The notes below the pieces were generated by a model. It searched no databases, was not told the DNA's origin, and saw only the letters and a list, made by a program, of their open reading frames with translations. A stretch of 25,976 nt of DNA from a virus. The DNA is taken from positions 1 through 25,976 of IMG/VR virus record IMGVR_UViG_3300002040_004264. One strand, written 5' to 3'. Positions 20,035 through 25,976 of the stretch are shown piece after piece; positions within the stretch are counted from its first letter, which is position 1, and each line of letters starts with the position of its first letter. Made by a program: the position numbers and the translations under genes.

Positions 20035-23000
20035 ATGGGTATTCCAGCATTAAATCAACAACTCGTTATCCATGGCGCTAAAGCAGGCGAAAGCGAGCAG
20101 CGTACTCCGGTTGAATCGCCAGATGATCTGCGCTCCATAGCAAAAGCTAAGATTTTACTGGCTATCGGTGAAGGTGAATTTGAGGGCCAATTATCCGGCC
20201 AAAATGTGTTTTTAGATGGCACACCTCTGCTCGATGCCAACGGTGCTGAAAACTTCCCAGGTGTTATTTGGGACTTTCGTCCGGGATCTGTGCATCAAAC
20301 TTATATTCCGGGCTTGCCATCGGTTGAAAACGAGGTCGCATTAGGGATTGAGTTAAAGTCTGAGCAGCCTTACACCCGCGCCATTACAAACTCACTACTC
20401 TCTGCTGTTCGTGTTCGCTTTCGCTGGCCTGCGTTGCAACAGCAGCTTGATAACGGTGATGTAAATGGCTATCGCATTGCATACGCCATTGATCTCTCTA
20501 CTGATGGCGGTAGCTATCAAACGGTATTAAGCACTGCTGTAGATGGTAAAACTACCCAGCCCTATGAGCGCAGCCACCGTATTGATTTACCTGCAGGCAA
20601 TAGCTGGCAGATACGCATTCGCCGCTTAACACCAAACCAAAACAACAACCGCGTCGCCGACTTAATGCAAATTGCGGCGATTACCGATGTGATCGACAGA
20701 AAGCTCAAATACCCAAACACGGCATTGCTATACGTGGAATTTGACGCTAGCCAATTCCAGAATATTCCCGTGGTATCGTGCGAACCCTTTATGCGAAAAG
20801 TAAAGGTGCCAACTAACTACAATCCGCTTACCCGCGAATATACAGGCGTGTGGGACGGTAGCTTTAAAATCGCATGGACCGATAATCCTGCATGGGTGAG
20901 TTACGACATTATCCTCGACGACCGCTTTGGCACAGGCCGCAGGATCAATGCGTCGCTGGTGGATAAGTGGGAGCTTTACCAGATTGCCCAATATTGCGAT
21001 CAACTGGTACCAAACGGCAAAGGCGGCATGGAGCCTCGCTATATCTGCAATATCTACATTCAGCAAGCGGCTGAAGCATGGCAAGTGCTGCGTGATTTAG
21101 CGTCTATTTACCGTGGCATGACGTACTGGTCAAACGGCCAAATGTACTCAGTGGCAGACATGCCTCGCGATATGGATTTTATTTACACCAATGCCAACGT
21201 GATCGACGGAAAATTTAGCTATTCATCCAGTAGCGAAAAGGTGAAATACACTCGCGCGTTAATTAGCTGGGATAACCCTGATAACGCCTATGAATCCGAT
21301 GTTACCTCGGTATCAGATCAAGCCTTGCAGCGCCGTTATGGCGACAACGTAGTCGAATTATCCGCCTTAGGTTGCACCCGTGAATCAGAGGCGCAGCGCC
21401 GCGGTAAATGGGCTATTTATACCAATAACAATGACCGCGCGGTTAATTTTAAAGTGGGCATGGATGGCAGTATTCCATTACCTGGTTATGTTATTGGAGT
21501 TGCAGATCAACTTATAGCAGGTAGCCGCATTGGTGGGCGTATCTCGGCGGTTAATGGCAAACAAATCACCTTGGATCGCGCTGCCACTATTGCTGTTAAC
21601 GACCGCTTGATTATTAACTTGCCAAGCGGTAAGGCTCAGGCGCGTACCATTGAGGCCGTTAATGGCCGAGTGGTAACGGTAACCACCGAATACAGCGAAA
21701 TGCCATTGCCACAGTTGTTATGGTCGGTTGAGTCAGATGAACTAAAGCTACAGCAATTTAGAGTACTGCGTGTCGCCAAAGCCAATAGCGACAGCATTGA
21801 GTACGAGATCACCGCAGTTGAGCATAACCCAAGTAAATACCCCTATATCGACACAGGCGCACGACTAGAAGATCGGCCAATTAGTAAATTGCCCGTTGGG
21901 GCGCAAGAAGCACCGGCTACTGTGACCATCAGCCAGTCAACATTTACTGAGCAAACGCTGTCAGTCACGACTATGACAATTCAGTGGGCCACGGCTAAAA
22001 ATGCAGTGGCTTACGAGGTTGAATGGCGTAAAGACTCAGGCGAGTGGGTTAAGTTACCGAAAACCAGCGGTACCTCGGTTGATATCCGCGGCGTTTACAC
22101 CGGGCAATATATTGCTCGAGTTCGCGCAATCAACTCTGTTGATGTGTCGTCAGTGCCAAAATTATCCGACCTAACCAATATCACGGGTAAAACCGGAATA
22201 CCGCCAGCGGTGGCCTCGTTCACCACTACACAGCTAGTGTTTGGCATTGCGTTAAATTGGTTATTCCCTGCTGGTGCAGAGGACACTCTACGCACCGAAA
22301 TTGAGTACGGCCCCAATAATAACGACAGCGGTATGATCAAGTTAGGTGATTTTGCCTACCCCATAAACAGCCACACCATGACAGGCCTGAGAGCAGGGGT
22401 GAGTTTTTGGTTTAGAGCGCGGTTAGTTGACCGCACTGGCAACGTGGGCCCATGGTCTAACTTTGTAAACGGTCAAAGCTCAATCGACCAAACCAAATAT
22501 GATGAGTACTTCAGCGAGCGCATTACATCATCAGCACTCGGGCAAGAATTGCTATCAGAGATTGAGCTGATCCCTGTTATTAAAGTCGAAACTGATAAAA
22601 TCCCTGATATTGAAGTCAGCATTACTGAAGCCGAAAACAAAATTCAGCAGATGCAGGCCGAGATCGCCGATATTGCAGGCGCACCAGATTGGGATAACAC
22701 AGTAAGCTATCTCACTGGGCAGTTGGTTAAATATCAAGGAAAGCTCTACTCAGCTAAACAAACCGTACCCGCAGGAACACTGCCAACCAACACCACCTAT
22801 TGGACAAAAATTGGTGAATATTCATCCTTGGGTGAGGCTGTATCTGCATTAACTGTACGTGTAGATAATGTTGAGACCTCGATAGAAACTATCGATGGCA
22901 AACTGACTGCAGAATCATCACGAATTGATGGCATATTTGCCCAAGTTAACCCGCCATTAGCGGGGGATACTGGTTGGAATGCGGGTACCACAGTAGTATT

Positions 23001-24399
23001 TGCTGGCGTGTGGTCTGAGCAATATGCAAGGGCTGCAGCTGATGAAGCATTGGCAAAAAGTATTGATGCCGTTTCAGCGAGCATCGATAAAAACACTGCA
23101 GCCATCATCACAGAGCAAATGGCTAGAGCGACTGCAGATGAATCACTGGCAAACCAAATCATCAGTATTTCAGCAACAGTAAACGGCAACGCTGCGCTTA
23201 TTAAACAAGAGCAAACCGCTCGTGCAGATGCAGATAGCGCTTTAGCTACGCAAATTACCACTGTTCAAGCTGCCGCCGATACTGCCAATACCAAGGCAAC
23301 CCAAAACGCAGCAGCAATTCAAACTGAGCAAACAGCTAGAGCTAATGCTGACAGTGCTTTAGCAACACAAATCACTACTGTGCAGGCTACAGCCGATGCT
23401 GCTAACACCAAGGCAACCCAGAACGCTGCGGCAATTCAGACTGAGCAGACAGCACGCGCCAACGCTGATAGCGCATTAGCATCTCAAATCACCACTGTGC
23501 AGGCCTCTGCTACCTCAGCAAATACGGCAGCATCTACGGCGCAAACTGCCGCAGATCAAGCCAAGGCCGATGCTGCAGCTGCCGCTGGCATCGCCAATGG
23601 CAAGGGCAAGGTGATTATTCAATCTTCTGCCCCAGCGACAGCGGACCGTCTAGCGCAAAACCTATGGATTGATACGACAAACAACGCCAATACACCTAAG
23701 CGTTGGAACGGCTCAGCATGGTCTACAGTGACTGATAAAGCGGCCACGGATGCCGCTAACGCCGCCGCAGCCGCACAAGCCGCTGCCGATGCTGCTAACA
23801 CCAAGGCAACCCAAAACGCTGCGGCAATTCAGACTGAGCAGACAGCACGCGCCAACGCTGATAGCGCATTAGCATCTCAAATCACTACTGTGCAGGCTAC
23901 AGCTAACAATGCATCAGCCGCGGTGCAGCAAACATCGACTGCATTAGCTGATTTAGATGGCAAGCTGCAAGCAATGTACTCGATTAAGGTTGGTGTCACG
24001 GCAGACGGTAAATACTACGGCGCAGGCATGGCGATCGGTATTGAGAACACTCCATCTGGCATGCAATCGCAAGTGTTATTTACTGCAGATAGATTTGCAA
24101 TTGTGAATCAAATCACTGGTGCAACAACTATCACTACGCCTTTCACTGTCCAAGGTGGTCAGGTATTTATTAACAGCGCGGTTATTGGTGATGGCACAAT
24201 CACCAACGCTAAGATCGGCAGCTATATCCAATCAACAAACTATGTTGCACAAACCACTGGCTGGAAACTAGATAAATCCGGTGTATTTGAAATTAATGGA
24301 AACACTGCAGGCGAGGGGCGAATGCAAATATCAAATAATCGTATTGATGTTTATGATACCGCAGGAAATCTAGTAAGCAGAATGGGTAAATTGACATGA
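20035..24399 (+). CDS. Host specificity tail tip protein J-like
   Basis: This 1454-residue central tip protein forms the trimeric tip and binds the receptor. The J core (1-620) includes EGPIEGLS-like LLAIGEGEFEGQLSGQNVFLDGTPL and DIILDDRFGTGRRI. Two fibronectin III-like domains lie near 627-712 and 722-817. Residues about 883-934 resemble a small CBM5/12-type sugar-binding module (WDNTVSYLTGQLVKYQGKLY ... TTYWTKIG). Then come coiled-coil repeats of 39 residues (roughly 1030-1185 and 1245-1300). They flank a small domain near 1191-1240 with QNLWIDTTNNANTPKRWNG. The C-terminus (about 1305-1454) contains a DUF1983-like part (IKVGVTADGKYYGAGMAIGI, VLFTADRFAIVN) and a tip domain. The stop overlaps the next gene as ATGA. 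The receptor is unknown. Confidence 0.94.
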   Translation: MGIPALNQQLVIHGAKAGESEQRTPVESPDDLRSIAKAKILLAIGEGEFEGQLSGQNVFLDGTPLLDANGAENFPGVIWDFRPGSVHQTYIPGLPSVENEVALGIELKSEQPYTRAITNSLLSAVRVRFRWPALQQQLDNGDVNGYRIAYAIDLSTDGGSYQTVLSTAVDGKTTQPYERSHRIDLPAGNSWQIRIRRLTPNQNNNRVADLMQIAAITDVIDRKLKYPNTALLYVEFDASQFQNIPVVSCEPFMRKVKVPTNYNPLTREYTGVWDGSFKIAWTDNPAWVSYDIILDDRFGTGRRINASLVDKWELYQIAQYCDQLVPNGKGGMEPRYICNIYIQQAAEAWQVLRDLASIYRGMTYWSNGQMYSVADMPRDMDFIYTNANVIDGKFSYSSSSEKVKYTRALISWDNPDNAYESDVTSVSDQALQRRYGDNVVELSALGCTRESEAQRRGKWAIYTNNNDRAVNFKVGMDGSIPLPGYVIGVADQLIAGSRIGGRISAVNGKQITLDRAATIAVNDRLIINLPSGKAQARTIEAVNGRVVTVTTEYSEMPLPQLLWSVESDELKLQQFRVLRVAKANSDSIEYEITAVEHNPSKYPYIDTGARLEDRPISKLPVGAQEAPATVTISQSTFTEQTLSVTTMTIQWATAKNAVAYEVEWRKDSGEWVKLPKTSGTSVDIRGVYTGQYIARVRAINSVDVSSVPKLSDLTNITGKTGIPPAVASFTTTQLVFGIALNWLFPAGAEDTLRTEIEYGPNNNDSGMIKLGDFAYPINSHTMTGLRAGVSFWFRARLVDRTGNVGPWSNFVNGQSSIDQTKYDEYFSERITSSALGQELLSEIELIPVIKVETDKIPDIEVSITEAENKIQQMQAEIADIAGAPDWDNTVSYLTGQLVKYQGKLYSAKQTVPAGTLPTNTTYWTKIGEYSSLGEAVSALTVRVDNVETSIETIDGKLTAESSRIDGIFAQVNPPLAGDTGWNAGTTVVFAGVWSEQYARAAADEALAKSIDAVSASIDKNTAAIITEQMARATADESLANQIISISATVNGNAALIKQEQTARADADSALATQITTVQAAADTANTKATQNAAAIQTEQTARANADSALATQITTVQATADAANTKATQNAAAIQTEQTARANADSALASQITTVQASATSANTAASTAQTAADQAKADAAAAAGIANGKGKVIIQSSAPATADRLAQNLWIDTTNNANTPKRWNGSAWSTVTDKAATDAANAAAAAQAAADAANTKATQNAAAIQTEQTARANADSALASQITTVQATANNASAAVQQTSTALADLDGKLQAMYSIKVGVTADGKYYGAGMAIGIENTPSGMQSQVLFTADRFAIVNQITGATTITTPFTVQGGQVFINSAVIGDGTITNAKIGSYIQSTNYVAQTTGWKLDKSGVFEINGNTAGEGRMQISNNRIDVYDTAGNLVSRMGKLT
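23392..23897 (+). repeat. 113-bp direct repeats and 117-bp period inside J
   Basis: Bases 23392-23504 and 23785-23897 are identical except at two positions. The offset is 393 bases, so recombination between them would delete 131 residues in frame. A more diverged copy lies one period (117 bases, 39 residues) upstream of the first. The encoded unit contains AAIQTEQTARANADSALA and TQITTVQATADAANTKATQN and forms coiled coil. Confidence 0.9.
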
Positions 24400-24719
24400 G
24401 TTATGGATTAGCTGTTTATAACAGCGGTAAAGAGGTCCTTTACAGTGCTACACCATATAATTTGTTTTGGTGTTTACGTGTAAAAGACCTATACCCAGGC
24501 GTTCATTCTGTCACGCTACCATCAAATGGTGTCGGTGGTAAGCTCTCATTCGTTTGGGGTTTAGAACGCAGCACGCCGGATCAAGAGGTTTCCTTAGGCA
24601 GTACTTTTAGAGTCAAAATAAACAGTCTCACGATCTCAGGCAATACAGTCACATTTGAACTAGAGCAAGATGCCTTTGGTGTAACCGCTATCTTGCTTTC
24701 ATTTTTTTATTCACGGTGA
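24396..24719 (+). CDS. Post-J tail accessory protein, one-module
   Basis: This 107-residue, beta-rich protein is translationally coupled to J (ATGA overlap). It opens SYGLAVYNSGKEVLYSATP. This motif recurs twice in the next gene and resembles the YGLRV-x-N-x-x-G-x-V-x-F-D-S opening of small phage proteins found after J, which I recall as the DUF6453 group. The rest (HSVTLPSNGVGGKLSFVWGL, FRVKINSLTISGNTVTFEL) fits a small beta sandwich. It has no signal peptide. By position it may be a minor virion component at the tail tip or a J chaperone. The family name is from memory and uncertain. Confidence 0.7.
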   Translation: MSYGLAVYNSGKEVLYSATPYNLFWCLRVKDLYPGVHSVTLPSNGVGGKLSFVWGLERSTPDQEVSLGSTFRVKINSLTISGNTVTFELEQDAFGVTAILLSFFYSR

Positions 24720-24722
24720 TTT

Positions 24723-25433
24723 ATGTACGGCGTTGAAATTCGCAACAAGGACCTTTCGTTATTTTTAGGTACCTATGAAACCACCTTTATGTATTGGGGA
24801 TACAAGGACGTAACCCACACTAATGGGACTGATACCTATATCGATCTGTTTGGTATTCCGGTTGGTTACGATATTCAGATTTATACCTACTGCAACACCC
24901 AGGGAGAGCAATACCCATATTTAAGAGCATTGCATGTGATCCTAGATGGAACAGGTAGCACATGGAGAGGCTTAGTTAGTTCTTGGATGTATTCCGGTAC
25001 CGCGAGGATTTATGTGTTTGCTTCAGCTAAAGCAATAAATTTGCCTAAGTATGGCTTAGCCATTTATGACACAGCGGGACATGTGCGCTTTCACAGCGCT
25101 AGGCCTCCGGTATCAATAAAACTGCTTGGCGAAGTGATTTATTCACAAGGCCAGCACAGAACTAACTGCAGCTTTAAGCCAGCATGCAAGCCAACCATTG
25201 CCCGAGTCGATTCTGAATACGCGGGAACGCCAGGGCAATACTATGTTGAGTACTCACGATTTAATGGGTTTTACAACAGTAGTGATGGCGGCTATCAGCA
25301 CGGATGGACTCTGCAAACGCAAGGGCCGCGCGGTGGCCCTTCTCGATATCAACCTGCAGATGTAATGAATTACGCTGTTATTGATGCTTCTTACTATGAG
25401 CAGTTCCCAAACTTGGGCAACTTTCCACAGTAG
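24723..25433 (+). CDS. Post-J tail accessory protein, two-module
   Basis: This 236-residue protein starts 3 bases after the previous stop. It appears to hold two copies of the module in the preceding protein. The first starts MYGVEIRNKDLSLFLGTYET (1-20), the second KYGLAIYDTAGHVRFHSARP (109-128). Both are followed by Tyr- and Gly-rich beta sequence. The C-terminal part (about 170-236) is rich in Tyr, Gly and Ser (YVEYSRFNGFYNSSDGGYQH), as seen in exposed adhesin-like or fibre-tip surfaces. It shares no recognisable enzyme motif. A role at the tail tip or in receptor contact is inferred from position and composition. The gene ends exactly where the opposing lipoprotein gene ends. Confidence 0.7.
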   Translation: MYGVEIRNKDLSLFLGTYETTFMYWGYKDVTHTNGTDTYIDLFGIPVGYDIQIYTYCNTQGEQYPYLRALHVILDGTGSTWRGLVSSWMYSGTARIYVFASAKAINLPKYGLAIYDTAGHVRFHSARPPVSIKLLGEVIYSQGQHRTNCSFKPACKPTIARVDSEYAGTPGQYYVEYSRFNGFYNSSDGGYQHGWTLQTQGPRGGPSRYQPADVMNYAVIDASYYEQFPNLGNFPQ

Positions 25434-25976
25434 TTATTTGCTGATAACGCTCAACTCAGAAATGGGGGTATTGGGTGGATTATTGTAAATCGTCGCCAGA
25501 GCACTATCAGCCAATGTGCTCTGAGCTTTGAGCACTCGATAAGAGTCTTTATCAGTTCGATTTAAGCCAAAAATCTTATAAGCCACCAAATCAAAAGTGA
25601 CATTAGGGCAGGATGCCATATCACCAACTTCAATGGTGTATTGCCAATTACCTAGAGGGATTGAAGTAAGGCAACCCACATTTGATGATTTAATCGTAAT
25701 GTCCGCTGGCTCTGTGCCATTTGAATATCGAATTATCTGATAACCGGCCACTTGCTCGATACGCTCTAATGACAACAAGATTTTGTCGATATCTTCAGAG
25801 TGAGACTCAACAGCGATCACCAGTGGTAAATCTGCATCACTTGGTCTAACCGTTTTCCCGTCAACCGCATTCGTGCTAGAGATCAAATTTTTGATATCTC
25901 CACCGACGTCATCATCACCGCCACCACCGCATCCTGCGAGTGAAACCATTAAAGCCATCAGCGCTAAACGTTTCAT
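25434..25976 (-). CDS. Unknown lipoprotein on opposite strand, possible moron
   Basis: This 180-residue protein is encoded on the minus strand. The N-terminus is a lipoprotein signal: MKR, a hydrophobic core, lipobox LAGC with Cys16, then GGGG and DDD. Gly at +2 fits outer-membrane sorting. The mature domain has a strand-helix-strand-strand order (LPLVIAV 50-56, EDIDKILLSLERIEQVAG 61-78, YQIIRYS 79-85, ADITIKS 91-97). Cys102 and Cys123 could form a disulphide. A helix with VAYKIFGLNR near 131-140 follows. I do not recognise it. It is the only leftward gene, converging on the tail operon with no gap, so it is transcribed independently and could be expressed in a lysogen. A surface lipoprotein next to tip genes could block superinfection, but a host gene flanking a prophage is also possible. 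The start lies at the last base of the window, so its promoter is not visible. Confidence 0.72.
   Translation of the reverse strand: MKRLALMALMVSLAGCGGGGDDDVGGDIKNLISSTNAVDGKTVRPSDADLPLVIAVESHSEDIDKILLSLERIEQVAGYQIIRYSNGTEPADITIKSSNVGCLTSIPLGNWQYTIEVGDMASCPNVTFDLVAYKIFGLNRTDKDSYRVLKAQSTLADSALATIYNNPPNTPISELSVISK

Noticed and set aside
22797-23261. 154-residue minus-strand ORF in J
   Set aside because: The Ala/Ser/Val-rich product mirrors the repeat coding of J on the plus strand; it is a shadow frame.
1-25976. CRISPR array, tRNA, IS element, integrase or att site
   Set aside because: I found no spaced repeats, cloverleaf, transposase motif or recombinase, and no host-phage junction that would show an attachment site.

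Overview
This window is the late structural region of a temperate or virulent long-tailed siphophage, most likely seen as a prophage. Nearly every gene reads rightward and is packed with short gaps or ATGA/TAATG-type overlaps. The organism is probably a gammaproteobacterium. The Gram-negative i-spanin/o-spanin pair, the lipobox proteins and the lambda/HK97-type gene families support this. Shewanella or a relative is my best guess from overall base composition and protein style, but nothing in the window proves it. There is no integrase, att site, repressor, tRNA or flanking host gene, so prophage versus free phage cannot be decided here.

Layout. (1) 1-1577 is the lysis cassette: SAR-like GH24 endolysin, overlapping i-spanin and o-spanin, and an HP1-like holin. 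(2) 1570-4484 holds an unknown coiled-coil protein, an HNH nuclease and the small and large terminase subunits. The only real non-coding gap upstream (514-666) is a candidate cos region. (3) 4478-8180 is the HK97-type head: an unlisted 56-residue membrane ORF, portal, S49 maturation protease and major capsid protein. (4) 8274-10231 carries the connector and tail-completion genes, with a repeat-bracketed 78-residue ORF. (5) 10326-14935 is the tail tube protein with an inserted glycine-rich domain, the G / G-T frameshift chaperones, the tape measure and the lambda M-like tip protein. (6) 14968-17774 is a fibre-like gene plus a DUF4376-like chaperone, placed between the M and L genes, which are adjacent in lambda. 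(7) 17767-24399 is the lambda-like tip L-K-I-J. (8) 24396-25433 holds two small proteins built from three copies of one module. (9) 25434-25976 is a single leftward lipoprotein gene that abuts the tail operon with no gap.

How it works together. Terminase packages DNA through the portal into a capsid assembled from the major capsid protein and trimmed by the S49 protease. The gp6/gp7/gp10/DUF3168 proteins close the head-tail joint. The tube polymerises along the tape measure with G and G-T as chaperones. M, L, K, I and J form the tip, and the fibre, J and the post-J proteins probably meet the host surface. Holin, endolysin and spanins then breach the three envelope layers.

I found no defence system, CRISPR array or other clearly new multi-gene system. 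The items most worth a second look are the antisense lipoprotein, the triplicated post-J module, the fibre cassette in the tip operon, the domain inserted in the tail tube, the terminators bracketing the two most abundant structural proteins, and the recombination-prone repeats.
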